A DNA stretch of 64,000 nucleotides from Laccaria trichodermophora (lineage: Eukaryota > Basidiomycota > Agaricomycetes > Agaricales > Hydnangiaceae): assembly GCA_018417955.1 (NCBI GenBank), contig JACTVC010000002.1, positions 2,046,001 through 2,110,000 of the forward strand. Direction: 5' to 3'. The notes beneath the pieces are model-generated. The model saw only the letters and a list, made by a program, of their open reading frames with translations. It made no database searches and was not told the origin of the DNA. The position numbers were made by a program, and so were the translations under genes. The stretch's first letter is position 1, and every line of letters starts with the position of its first letter. Shown here piece by piece: positions 53,539-64,000 of this stretch.

Positions 53539-56453
53539 ATGGACTTGGAATGGGAGGCAAGACCGTATCCCTACAGCGACTGGCGCGATGTCCCTCAACC
53601 CGCTACTTTTGCTCCATCAACACCTCAGTCTGCCTTTGCATCAACGTCGTCTGGTCTTTCTCAACGCCGTCGCTCATCTGCCGCACACGTACGACCAGCA
53701 GGTCCACCACCTAACCTTCCTATCCCGAGTGTCCCAGGCCCATCGCCAAATGGCCTGCAGGCTCAGACGTCCATCTTCAATCCATCGGATGATGTCCCCC
53801 ACATCAACGGTCGAGGAATATGGTCCACCCTCAACAATAACAGACTTGGAACTTCGCCAAATCACTCCGTCGCATCCGCTTTCCCACAAACCCGACACCC
53901 CGCTTCGCCATCGCAGCCTGTAGAAATATATTCCACAATGGACGACCTGTCAGATCCACCCCCTCAGTCCTTTCTTCCTTCCACTTCCTCTTCCTCTCGC
54001 GAACGCCACGGGGTTGGTCCATCTGAACGGTTCCTTCATCCGCCTTCTACGGAACAACGTTCGGAACAGAGACCTTCGTCCAGGCGCGCCCTTACACGAG
54101 CTCTAGAGCTAGCGCGTGAAGCTGTTCAACTTGATTCGACGAACGACAATCCAGAAGCCGCTGTAAGCGCTTACGCGCAGAGCGTCGCGCTTCTTAGCGA
54201 GGTAATGGAAAGAGTCAGAAGAGGCGAAGATAGCAGCGATTCTCGTCGCAGGCAGCGACGAAGAAGTGTTGCTGCTCAGGAGGAAGAAGTCAGGCGATTG
54301 CAAAATATTGTGAGTGGCACCTTTTGACCGTTACAGTGAATTCTCAGCTTCTCTGTTCCTGTCTTTTTGCCAGCACGATACATATGCAGATCGTATGAAC
54401 ATTCTGAGCCTCATCTATAGCATTCCCGCCGTGCCGTACTCGACCACGTCAACATACTCAACCCCAACGCTCTCAGCGAACTCAACAACATCCAACTCTC
54501 CAACCAACTCAACTTCGCCTTCATCGGACACGTCGCCACAAATACCACAATCAACTTATACCACGAATTATATCCAGGAAGAATCTGCGTCCCAAACAAA
54601 CGATTATGATACTCACGGCCGAGACGATCCATACTTTCCAAACGTTGACTCTGCTGTATATACTTTGGACGAGTCAGTGTTATCAGGAGCCGCAATTTCT
54701 GGTCTTCCTTTTACATCCCCTCACCCGTATGCTGTCCAGTACGACCAACCCCCTGAAGGTTCTGCGCGTACACCCATTATGGTCCGAAGGGCAAGAGCGT
54801 CATCAATTCTACCTCCAGCCCCTCCGCCGCCAATGAGCTCATTACCACCTGCACCTGCCCCAGTCGCGAATGAATATCATTCGGAACCATCGCGGCGACA
54901 AGATGTCCAAACCCGCCAGCAAACAGAATTGTCTTCACGCCGAGTATCCGCCTCCGGTCTTTCTGCGTCCGGCTTAGCGGCCCTGGAGGAAGAAGCTGAC
55001 GGGCCAGGGAGAGAGAGCGCAGATAGGACTGACGGTCGAATGCCAGACACTCCCCGTAACCCGAAGCGAAACTCTCATCCACTGCCTCCCTTACCTTCTC
55101 CACCACCGGCTTCCACAGATTTCCCGGGAACTTCTAAGATAACCTTGCCTATCTCAAAGTCACCATCCTCCTCACGTACATCAAATCATGTAGTCGCCCG
55201 ACCTCGGGGTTCGTCGCAGTTGACTACGCGTTTTGAGATGTCTAATCAATCTCACATCATCAATTCAACGACAAATCAGGGGACTATTCATCAACGTAGA
55301 ACAAAAACCTCTGCTCCTCCCAGTACACGTTCGGCGTCGCCCGCGGAATCCATTGGGTCGGCAGGTTCCATTCCTCAGCAGAAGGCCGTGTCATTCCCAG
55401 GAAGTTCAGCTTCAAGCGTGGTTACGGGAAGGAGTCGATCTTCGTCCCAGCCAGGCAGACGCCCTTCCCTCGTTGGTGGGCGCATTTCACCTATTGACCA
55501 ACGTCCTCCTTTGCCAGGAAACCCTGGCCCTCTGAATGGCCCAAACGGGCGCAAGGCGTCATTTCCTTCTAAACTTGCCGCTCCTCTTCCTATCCTTCAA
55601 CTTGATCCTGCATCTGCTAATCCTCTACTCCCGCCATCCACTTTTCCCGGAACTTTGCCAACGACGCCTACATCTCTGCTGCCTCCCGCACCGCCCTCCG
55701 ACCCTTTGCTAAAGCCATATCACATGATGAATCTCCTGCATAACACCATGTCATCCACTACGGGAGGTTATGTCACACGCCGGTTGCATGTTCCATGTGA
55801 AGTCTGGTCCCAGGGTGGGGCGAAGTTGGCCAACGTGGCTGAGAAAGTGCGCGTGGTCGCAATCTTGTGTTCGGCGTTGGAGGACCTTCAAAACAGCAGC
55901 TCAGACTATTTTGGAGCGGGGAATGTTAGCAGCGGTCTCGCCATGGGGATAGGGAGTATTGGGCGGAAAGAAGCGGATTCCTGGAACGCCAGGTTAGAAG
56001 ATTTCTCGAATATCTGTGACGGTGTCGTAGCGAATTTTGGAAAGAAGTTGGGTGTTGGTGAGGGATTTGTGCTGAAGAAGACAACATGGGGAGACAAGCT
56101 GACTCGTCGGTTCGACAAGTTTACCAACGCAAAGAAGTGAGTTTCGCAATTAACAATGGTGAACATCTCTAACTCAATGTATTTAGTCTCGATTCGCCGG
56201 CAGCCTACGTCCAAGGGTTAAAAAGGCTCTTCTCTTATGCTGAATTGCTAGACGAGCATACGAGGGCCGTTTTTTCACAGCCTGTAGCCCCTGCATATGC
56301 CGCATTCCCTGTGGGCGTTCGCACCGCAGCAGAACAAAAGTTGAAACGCTCGTCCGAGTTCTTCGCCACCGTCGTTCTCACTTTTGTCATCCGGGATCTG
56401 TCACAGCTGCTCGACAAGTATGCCAAGAAATGTGAAAAGTGGCTGGCTGAATA
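53539..56453 (+). CDS. MIT-domain-containing protein with long disordered region
   Basis: Three-exon gene: ATG 53539 (MDLEWEARPYPYSDWRDVPQ), introns about 54310-54374 and 56139-56187, stop 56451-56453. Residues about 184-260 read LTRALELAREAVQLDSTNDN and PEAAVSAYAQSVALLSEVME, with the helix continuing over the intron to HDTYADRMNILSLIYSIP: a three-helix MIT domain. The rest is Ser/Pro-rich and disordered, with SRTSNHVVARPRGSSQLTTR and poly-Pro segments, until a folded C-terminal region (HMMNLLHNTMSSTTGGYVTR, then FVLKKTTWGDKLTRRFDKFT and LDSPAAYVQGLKRLFSYAEL). MIT domains bind ESCRT-III tails; a trafficking or cortical role is inferred. Long frames on the opposite strand are shadows. Confidence 0.8.
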
Positions 56454-56801
56454 AGAAACAACACCACCACGGACTGCTGTGTCCAGATGATATGTCCCTT
56501 TTCTGTTGCCGGTTCTTCTGAAGTTATTAGAATTTCCTTCTTGCAAATCCATCTTACGCATCTGCCCTTTATTTCGCCTCTTCTTTATTCGTTCAGTAGT
56601 GCTTACTATTTTCCTATTTCGATCTTACATTTTCGGGCTCAATATGTGTGTTTAGTTACTGTATAATACTGCATTCCCTAAACTAAGTACTTCAGTGGTT
56701 GCAAGGATGTAAGAAATATATCATTTACTTGAAAATGGCGTAGCTCAACAATTAATGGTGTATCAGCAAGAATAAGAATAGGCCATGGAAAACCAATCAT
56801 T
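56454..56801. other. Intergenic region between convergent genes
   Basis: 348 bp between the MIT gene stop and the ies1 stop (minus). T-rich and ORF-free; it contains the two 3' UTRs. No repeat or RNA gene seen. Confidence 0.5.
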
Positions 56802-58678
56802 TTACGTTTCCCATTCACTGTATTTATCTGGAAACGAGTCACTCTTGTGTTCATACCACCGTTGGTGTGAAAGATGAGAAACAATCTTGAGTCGCTGGAC
56901 TGTCAAGCAAACGATAGAGATTATGACACTAGACAAAATGAATTTAATAAGAGATCACATACCGTAATCTCGCCTGTCGTACTCATTGCCGTGTTCATCA
57001 TCTGAGTCCAGAAGTGGGTCTCTGGTTGTAACGACATGCCAAGCATCTAATTTTGGAAATAAAGTCATGGCGGCGTAATGTTTTTTTCTTGTACTCACGT
57101 TGAAGACTTGTCCTGTCTGGAATAATTCGTAAGCGATGGGACGGGTAAGGTTCCCCTCGTGGTATGGTTTTGCCGTGCATCACATCCTGACTATGCGACG
57201 AATATTGATGGAAGGGTAAGCTAGGTTCCGGGCTCCGTCGACATGATGACGAGCGCTGCGCTGAAGAGTAAGAGTTTGCTCGAAGATCATTGAGCAGAGG
57301 TTCGGCTGTTCAACGAGCTATATTAATGAGAAAAGAGAGTTGTTGCTGACTCTTACAGGTAGGTGTGACGGCATCGCAATCGCCGTCACCAGGTTTGGGC
57401 TTTTCAAGGTAGGAAACCGCTTCCTCGCCTTTCGCCTTCTGCTTGATTCTTTCTCGTCGTCGTTTGTCCGCGGCCGCTTTCCTTTCTTTGGCTGCAGCAG
57501 TGCGCGTGCCCCAGTCAAATGCGCGAGCTTTTCCCTTGCGTTTAAGTTTGTCTTCCGCCGGGCTAGGTACCATTTCGTCATCTTCGCCTGTCGTCTCCTT
57601 AATCGTTTCTTTTGCAGCTTGTGCTTTCACAATGTGATCCCTTTGTGCAATCAGTTTCTCCGCCAGTGTTTTCTCCTCTTCTGAATCAACATTCTCCAAC
57701 GCGATCTCCTCCGGGGTAAGCAGACAGAAGAATGGTTCGTTGACCAGTCTTTGGTCAGCGAAGGGGTTGGGAACGCTTTCTTCGTCATAGTCGTCATCGG
57801 TCGAGAGGTTCTCCAAATAATTATAACAAACCCAAAGGAAAGCCCGTGCCCGTGAAAGGGACGAGACGTCGGTACGAACGAATAGATCAATAAAGTCAAG
57901 TTGTTCTGAAAAATGCGTTTTGCCAATGTGCTGATAGAACCAAGCGTTAATTAGAGAGAGTAAAAACAGTGTATATCACTTGCGTATGTATAATCGGCTA
58001 GTACCGATATGACGTGTGGGGCACTTGTTGGAGGGCTAAGCTTCGATCTCTGTCGAGACATTTCAAAGCTGTGTTACCGAACACAAAAATACGGCTCACG
58101 AGTCGAGCAAGAATGGCTTCAGGCGACCTGGGTAAATCTATGGGCAACATCCCAAAAACACTCGCTTGCAAAAGGTGTTTGATGCGGGGGCCATCGTGCA
58201 GACTGCCGCTGGTTCGCTGTAAAGCGGGAACTGGATGGTAAGTTCTGATATTCGTTTTCATCTCCGGAAAAACTATGCGTGGAGCGTGAGCAGTATCCAG
58301 TTATCGGCATGGAAATGGCGTCTCACAGCTCATGGTTGTGTTGATGCGCCCAATATTTACCAAGAGAGAGAGCATGGCGAAATCCGTTCCAAAGATAGGA
58401 GATTCAGCGAGCCTTTCTTTGAGAGCGTTGGTCGCCTTGGTGGAGTGGATGATGGCTTTGACATATAGGTCACGAAAGCAGATCTTGCTGGAGGCGTTTT
58501 CGGAATAAGGGTCTGTAAAGACACAAGTAGTGTCGTTGAATACGTTTTTGAGGAAATCGTATTGAAGATCAACGCGAGTCAACGGTTGTCCGTCGACGCG
58601 TCGTATGGCGATATCTAACCGTCGGGGTGGGCTTGAGTGGCGCAAGACCATGATCAACAACCAAGGAACGAAATTCAT
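56802..58678 (-). CDS. ies1: INO80 complex subunit 1 (Ies1)
   Basis: Minus-strand multi-exon gene; ATG 58678 (MNFVPWLLIM), stop 56802-56804. The N-terminal domain reads IRRVDGQPLTRVDLQYDFLK, NVFNDTTCVFTDPYSENASS, KAIIHSTKATNALKERLAES and AMLSLLVNIGRINTTMSFFP, then RTYHPVPALQRTSGSLHDGP and RIKHLLQ, matching the conserved region of Ies1. Later exons hold TDVSSLSRARAFLWVCYNYL, PNPFADQRLVNEPFFCLLTP, a Lys/Arg-rich helix (TAAAKERKAAADKRRRERIK) and an end with YDRRDYVQRLKIVSHLSHQR. INO80 is a chromatin remodeller that slides and edits nucleosomes. The C-terminal exons were placed from splice signals. Confidence 0.85.
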
Positions 58679-58936
58679 AGCACAGTCACTCAACTTCTAT
58701 GACATATTTCCTCACGTGACGGCGATACAAGTAAAATTCGTCGTAATTTTAATTTGCCGATAGAATAGACTACATAATCGAACAAGTAGAATAGGGAATA
58801 ACGTCAAATGATTGAGAAAAGGATATCATGCAAGGATGGGAATGGTATATAACTTCTGTGAGCTTCCAATATGCAAAGTGAATGAATGAATGACCATAAA
58901 AAATAAAATCAAAATAAACCAATCATGGCCATGGCT

Positions 58937-61900
58937 TCAGCGGAGATCGGAGAATGGTTGAGATTGCTCGCCAGTTCTCCAAGCCGCCAGAACCCATTCC
59001 AATACGTCAACCACGACGCTACTTCTGTACATGAGGCCATGATCGGCGCCCTTGACAACCTTAACGGAACATCGATTGGCACCCATTGTCCGCTCCATCC
59101 ATCTAACAGCGTTCTCCGCAATCTTCTCGTCCTTGTCTCCGTACCAGACTCTAACTCTATGCGGGTAGGAGGCGTACGAGAAACCCCAGGAATGGTTCTC
59201 GTGATTCAGAATTTGCAAAAGATCATTGTGAGTTCCCTTGGCAGACTCAGCATGAGAAGCGGCAAGGAGGGCATTCCCCAACGCCGCTTGGTAATTATTC
59301 GGTCCATTGGAGGGTGTGAAGGAGGTTGTAACAGTGCTGGGCGAGGGAGAGCCGGGCATCGAAACTAGCGGTTTCGCAGACGTAAAGGAAATTGAACGTT
59401 GACCTGCAGACCTAATAGTTGGTTCATGACTGCTCACTGAGCGTGTCGTAGATGGCCTTTCTCGCATATTTTCCGTAGCATGGGCGGCAAATGAGTTTGC
59501 CCAATTAAGTTCTTCTAGTCCTAGTCCGACTTCGATGCGTAGGGGAGGGGGCAATTGGGGACTTGAAGACTCTGATTTCCGAAGGGGAATGTGGGTCTTG
59601 CCCTTGAGAGATCCCATTGATCGCAAACCTTTGAGCTTTTTGCCAGACGAGTGCTTTTCCTCGGGATGGGAGGGGGGCAGAGTGGGTGATCCCTTGAGTC
59701 TCTCCAGAAACCCTTTGGAGGTTTTTCGCTTGTTCACAAAAATGACATTCTCGGTTCCATTTCCTTGACCAGCCCCGAGTGTGCTGCGACTCTCGAAACG
59801 TCCCTCGAAATCGCCAAGGTCATCGTACTCGCTAAAAGTGCCTGATCCGATACTGGGGCGCGGTCGGCCTTCACCATTCGACGGATAGACAACATTGAGA
59901 TTGCCGTTCGAAGAGGAGGATGTAGCTCGTTTTGGCTCCTGTGGGCGAGGGGCGTTGTAACCTATACCTTCATACGCTATTGTGGGCGGCTTCCCAATCA
60001 TCCAAGCCTGTAGTTTCCACTCAGCAGCCTGGGCTGTCTTAAGGATACCATTTGGTATGTATTTCAGCCATTTGTAGCCACCTAGAGTAGGGTGATGAGG
60101 ATATGCTTAAAGATTGATTTGAATTACATACTGCTTTCGCTGCCGCCAACCCAGGGAGCGAGGAGACAGACATCACCTCGGATGCGCGAAGGCAGCTTGT
60201 TCGCGAATGAGAGCGCGTAAGGTGCACCAGCTGAATGCGCCATAACGCTGCATTGCTTGATATGAAGAAGATCCAGGACTTCTTCAACTGCTGACGCCCA
60301 TTGCATAATACCTTTCGCAGACTTTGAGCGAGGTTCGGTGCGTCCCAGTCCCCAACTATCAAAGGTTTCAGCGACTAAGCGTAAAACGAAAAAGGATGAC
60401 GAACCGGTCAATCGTTATTAATCTCAAGCCTAGACATTCCGCCATTTCATCGTATAAGCCCATGATATGACGTACGCATCCCAGCCCTAAAAAAACCACA
60501 ACAGGAAAACCTCCAGGATTGCCTAAATCTGAGAGGCTGACGGTTAAAGGGTTGTCTGGCGAAGCGTGAGGCGATCGTGTGAGGTGCAATAGTGTAGTTA
60601 ACCTCGCAGAGCGGAGATACTGGGCAACGGCTTGCGAGGGAGATGGCTTCAGCAGCGACAAAAAGTTGACATCGAGAGGCGAGCTAGGCTGTTGATAGAT
60701 TGAAGCAGCAGAGGATGAATAGATGGACGAAGCTGCACCAGGGTCTGAGCGGGGGGAGTACACACTGGCGTTGTCAGAAATGACAGAGTGGCGCTTGAGG
60801 AAGGCTGAGGGAGGGGCTGAGGGAGGTGGTTTGATAGTGTTTTGATGGCGCAAAGTACGCTGCACCTCATCAGCAACGCTATCGATCGACGAACGGGATA
60901 GTAATTCAGTTTCTTCTTCAACAGTGAGGGGCTCAGGTTCTGATTCGACTTCTTCATGGACTGTTCCATGTCCGTGACTAGGAGTATAAAGAGAAGAAGA
61001 TCGTATTGTGGACGGTCGAGATCTCGTTTGGCCTTCAGGGGGTGCATGCGCTCGGATAATCTCAGATATTGAAGGGACTACACTCTTTCTGTTCTCAATT
61101 TGAGAATGAGCCGTACCTGGCCGGGAAAGATCCCTAGCAGGTGTGTTCCTGACAGAAGACGATGATAGAATGTTTTCATCGGCGGATGTGTATGATCGAA
61201 GAGGAGTGATTGTGGAATTGGACGCCGTTCTTGACGACGAGGGACGCGCACGGCGGCGACGTGATCGCGCATTGAAAGCCGCTAGATTGGGCGAGTCATT
61301 TTCATCGTCACCAGAATCACTGGAAGACTCTCTCCGTGTCACCTTGGGACGTCTGGCCTTGCCACCACCAAGAACAACACCAGGAGGTGGAGTAGGCAAT
61401 GGTGGTTGATACAAAGGGTGATGACCAGGAATTCCAAACCTTGCTCGATTGGAGATGCTCGGCGATGCTCCAAGAACGCTTCCCCCGTTCATTCCGTCAA
61501 CCAGTGCATCCATCATCTCCACCCCGGAGACAGGAGCTGAAACAAACACAGGAAAATGGTCGAATGATTCCCTTGAAGATGGATAATCATCCGGAGTGCG
61601 GGGGGGAGTTTCGGTATGTTGAGTGGAAGATGATCCGGAGAAACGAAGTTGTGGGACCGCTGACACTGGATCCCATTTTGACTTGCTTGAAGGCCCTGTC
61701 CTTGAGCGAGTACGGAGATAAGGTGTGGTGTTTAAAGGAGTGGGCGTTGAAAGGTCTTCTGTAGAGTCAAAACTAGGAAAGGCATATGCTGCTTCCTTGG
61801 GTCCCTTTGATCTCTCTTGAAGATGTATAGACGCCGATGATTCCGCACACGTGCCGATGCTGGAAGGAGAGGCCCGACGTGTTTTTGACTTGTGTGAACG

Positions 61901-62113
61901 AGAGGTGGGACTGGATTTTGTCCGTGGATATGCGTCGAAATAGCTGAATGGCTTGCTATGGAGTGGACCCGAAGAAGTAGACGTGCTCGAATCAAGGGCC
62001 AAAGAAGAGGGTTTTTCTTTCTCGCGGCGGAGAGATAGAAAAGAGGAGCTCTTGCGAGGTACACGGTGAGATGGGTTTTCGCCCTGCTGGTGGCGAGATG
62101 ATACAGCTTGCAT
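58937..62113 (-). CDS. Alpha/beta-hydrolase-fold protein with long disordered regions
   Basis: Minus-strand gene. The open frame extends to 62254 but contains no ATG above 62113 and a stop further up, so I chose 62113 (MQAVSSRHQQGENPSHR). The first 560 residues are Ser/Pro/Arg-rich. The hydrolase core follows: LSDLGNPGGFPVVVFLGLGC, HIMGLYDEMAECLGLRLITI, an intron, DRWGLGRTE, SVMAHSAGAPYALSFANKLP (nucleophile elbow AHSAG) and GDVCLLAPWVGG, another disordered stretch, and the end SWGFSYASYPHRVRVWYGDK with DHGLMYRSSV (Asp and His of a probable triad). Stop 58937-58939. Esterase or lipase activity is inferred from fold only. The disordered insert of about 250 residues within the fold is unusual. 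Confidence 0.75.
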
Positions 62114-62360
62114 GTCGTGCAAGCCAAGTGAGTGGTCGTGGGCAACGCTGAAGTGACGGGTAGAACAGAGCTTTAACCTGGCAGCAAGCTGGTTGTAAGC
62201 TCGTAAGAGGGACGTTGCGAGCTTTACAACACCGTCGCGAACGTCGTTGGCCAAGTCAAGCCCAAGTCAGGGTGAAAAAACAGGTCATTGCTGTCGTCCA
62301 AATCGGGCCACGTACAAACTGATTTATTAAAATACTACTACATATGATATACATCCTAAG

Positions 62361-62430
62361 TATTCACTAGTATTCACTAGTATTCACTAGTATTCACTAG
62401 TATTCACTAGTATTCACTAGTATTCACTAC
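62361..62430 (+). repeat. 10-bp tandem repeat, seven copies
   Basis: TATTCACTAG is repeated six times perfectly and a seventh time with one change (final C for G) from 62361 to 62430. It lies between the hydrolase gene and the F-box-like gene. Period is 10 bp (one helical turn). No spacer structure. Confidence 0.95.
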
Positions 62431-62468
62431 TATCCACTCACTATCGTACACTCTCTCTGCTGTCGGCA

Positions 62469-63584
62469 TCAGCAAACCAAAACTCGTATATTACGAGAAG
62501 CACAGGCGTCGTGAACGCCCCTAACCTCTGCCAACGACCAAGACACAAACGGTGGAGAATTCGTTCCCCCTGGAAGTCCCAAACGCTTCAACGACCCAAA
62601 CGAACCAGAACCAATCAACTCGCTCCATTCCTCTGCTGTGACTCGTATCATGCGCCCGCATACACTGAGTTCCACCAAATTCTGGCAACGCGCTTCAATT
62701 CCAGTGAGGGTGCCAACGTCAACCTGGAGTCCCCTCAGGTGAAGGCCGTGGAGGAAAGGGTAGTCGGGCGAATCCGCGTCGATGATGAAGCGCGTTGAAG
62801 GAACCTCTCCTCGTACCTCATACTCCAGGCACCCGACTGTACATGAATCGAGTACAAGCCGGATTTGTTCATCAAATTCCTCGGCTCTTTTTGTCAACAC
62901 ATACAGAATATCGATGGATCCCCCGTTCGTCATTTGACAAATAAAACCCCCGGTAATATCGACATCTTCAAGCACGAGTTGGGAAGCGGGTAATGGGTGT
63001 GCAATGGAAGGGGGAATGATGTCCAAGTCGAGATGGGTGAGCTGTAATCGCTTGAGATTGGAAAACCTAAAGGTCATACTCTCATCCCATTCCAAGGATG
63101 GACGAGAGCAGAGAGAGTCAGCGAGGAGGCTGCCATCAATGTGTAGATCATTGACAGCTTCTGGATTCAACAGCAAGCTTAGGAACCTCTGTGCCTTTAG
63201 AGATAACTGTCCTCCAAATGTAAGCCTACGCAATTCAAGGGTAAGGAGGTGACGAAGACCAGTCATGTCCTTTGTGGAGCTGCAATCGTCCAACGTGACC
63301 ATTGGTCGAAGATTCAGCCCAGAGATGAGCGGAATGAGGGATGGATTCGTCGATAGTGTTCTTGCAAGTAATGCACATGCAGGAAATGTATGGATGGTTG
63401 GGAATGCATAGAGTCTCTTTCGAACGTAGAACAGCCACGACGGGGACACCGTCGCGAGACGAACGAAGTCACGAGGCCACCAATGGTCATTACTGTCCAG
63501 TATCAGGGGAATAAGATCGTCAATGAAGGGGCGAGCGGTATATGGATTGACGGACATCGTGGTGGTAGACAGCAACTTGAACAT
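62469..63584 (-). CDS. F-box-like protein
   Basis: Intronless minus-strand gene; ATG 63584 with an in-frame alternative at 63557 (MSVNPYTARPF), stop 62469-62471. The N-terminus (FIDDLIPLILDSNDHWWPRD, then FVRLATVSPSWLFYVRKRLY) resembles the fungal F-box-like motif, with the Leu/Pro and Trp positions used to bind Skp1. The rest alternates Leu-rich strands and short loops (LRHLLTLELRRLTFGGQLSL, LKRLQLTHLDLDIIPPS, LHGLHLRGLQVDVGTLTGIE), as in leucine-rich-repeat solenoids. Basidiomycetes hold hundreds of such genes, and targets are unknown. Single-exon structure is common in this family. Confidence 0.7.
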   Translation of the reverse strand: MFKLLSTTTMSVNPYTARPFIDDLIPLILDSNDHWWPRDFVRLATVSPSWLFYVRKRLYAFPTIHTFPACALLARTLSTNPSLIPLISGLNLRPMVTLDDCSSTKDMTGLRHLLTLELRRLTFGGQLSLKAQRFLSLLLNPEAVNDLHIDGSLLADSLCSRPSLEWDESMTFRFSNLKRLQLTHLDLDIIPPSIAHPLPASQLVLEDVDITGGFICQMTNGGSIDILYVLTKRAEEFDEQIRLVLDSCTVGCLEYEVRGEVPSTRFIIDADSPDYPFLHGLHLRGLQVDVGTLTGIEARCQNLVELSVCGRMIRVTAEEWSELIGSGSFGSLKRLGLPGGTNSPPFVSWSLAEVRGVHDACASRNIRVLVC

Positions 63585-63749
63585 TCACCATGTTCACAAA
63601 ACACGCTTTTGACGTCCTTCGTGGCGTTAGTGTGATTTTAAGTCACAGCACCTATGTAACCTGGTTTCCTACCCTTAAAATAATATATTCCTGACCACCT
63701 CCATGATGGACATTCATGAGCTTCCAATTTCAAAGCGCCTAGCCCAGTC

Positions 63750-64000
63750 ATGGCGTACGACGCTCAAAGCAATCTTGTTTTGTCTCCTGTTCAACTTTGG
63801 TTGCCTCATGATCAACGCTTCACAATTCGTATTCTTGCTCCCCCTGAGAATTCTTCCTTTTCGATGGTCCAGAAGTTTGTACTATACCGGAATTCGATAT
63901 ACCAAGGGATCCTTTGGATGCTTGCAGAGTATGTCTCCAATTGCCTCTAGAATTATCCAACCACCTCAATGCCGCAGTTCTCATGTGTCAATGGTTCGCA
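63750..64000 (+). CDS. Start of an unrecognised gene (cut by the window edge)
   Basis: ATG 63750 starts MAYDAQSNLVLSPVQLWLPH and the frame runs through FTIRILAPPENSSFSMVQKF and VLYRNSIYQGILWMLAE to about 63929, where GTATGTCTCC looks like a splice donor; an acceptor (TGCCGCAG) at about 63977 begins a second exon (FSCVNGS). No motif recognised. The upstream F-box-like gene is divergent at 166 bp. Confidence 0.5.

Noticed and set aside
54411..55106. Two minus-strand frames opposite the MIT gene
   Set aside because: Mirror frames of a Ser/Pro-rich coding exon, which often lacks stops on the other strand.
62361..62430. Repeat array considered as CRISPR-like
   Set aside because: Direct 10-bp repeats with no spacers in a fungal genome; simple minisatellite.

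Overview
The window is nuclear DNA of a mushroom-type fungus (Basidiomycota, most likely Agaricomycetes). The evidence is dense genes on both strands, short introns (about 45-70 nt) that split almost every gene, a full set of fungal housekeeping proteins (Gcn20/ABCF3, Aro2, CofD-like UPF0052, 6-phosphogluconolactonase, Ypt7/Rab7, Atg16, a TIA1/Pub1-type RNA-binding protein, prohibitin, Aco2, Msh1, septin Cdc11, Ies1), and basidiomycete-style lineage genes (tandem four-TM proteins, a long-tailed chromodomain protein, an integrase-core transposon, BTB and F-box-like genes). All coordinates of spliced genes are outer limits; exon joins were read by eye from GT/AG signals and family conservation.

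Layout. 0-12.7 kb: Gcn20-like ABCF protein (cut by the window edge), a small secreted protein, a SAP30-like Sin3-binding protein with a tandem-dimer MITE inserted 30 bp upstream of its start codon, chorismate synthase, a conserved hypothetical, a CofD/UPF0052 protein, and two tandem paralogous four-TM proteins.

12.9-25.05 kb: a transposon island with no intact host gene. It is a nest of elements: two TA-flanked elements abut at one shared TA, the second of them contains a smaller relative and an 8,465-bp element (36-bp perfect terminal inverted repeats, 6-bp GACAAG target duplication), and that element carries a decaying DDE integrase gene, a companion ORF, a broken BTB gene and two near-identical 0.86-kb elements in inverted orientation. 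Removing the 8.5-kb element restores a continuous reading frame across its target site.

25.4-64 kb: ordinary gene-dense host DNA: PXA-domain membrane protein, a single-pass membrane protein, 6-phosphogluconolactonase, a chromodomain protein, Ypt7 divergent from Atg16 (105 bp apart), RRM protein, prohibitin, ASNSD1-like asparagine synthetase, PH-ORD oxysterol-binding protein with a changed lipid-binding signature, Aco2 converging on Msh1 with a 16-bp gap, septin Cdc11, a MIT-domain protein, INO80 subunit Ies1, an alpha/beta hydrolase with long disordered regions, an F-box-like protein and the start of an unrecognised gene.

Functional links suggested by position are Ypt7/Atg16 (autophagy and vacuole), Aco2/Msh1 (both mitochondrial, tail to tail), and several chromatin genes (SAP30-like, chromodomain protein, Ies1). 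The most unusual content is the nested transposon island.
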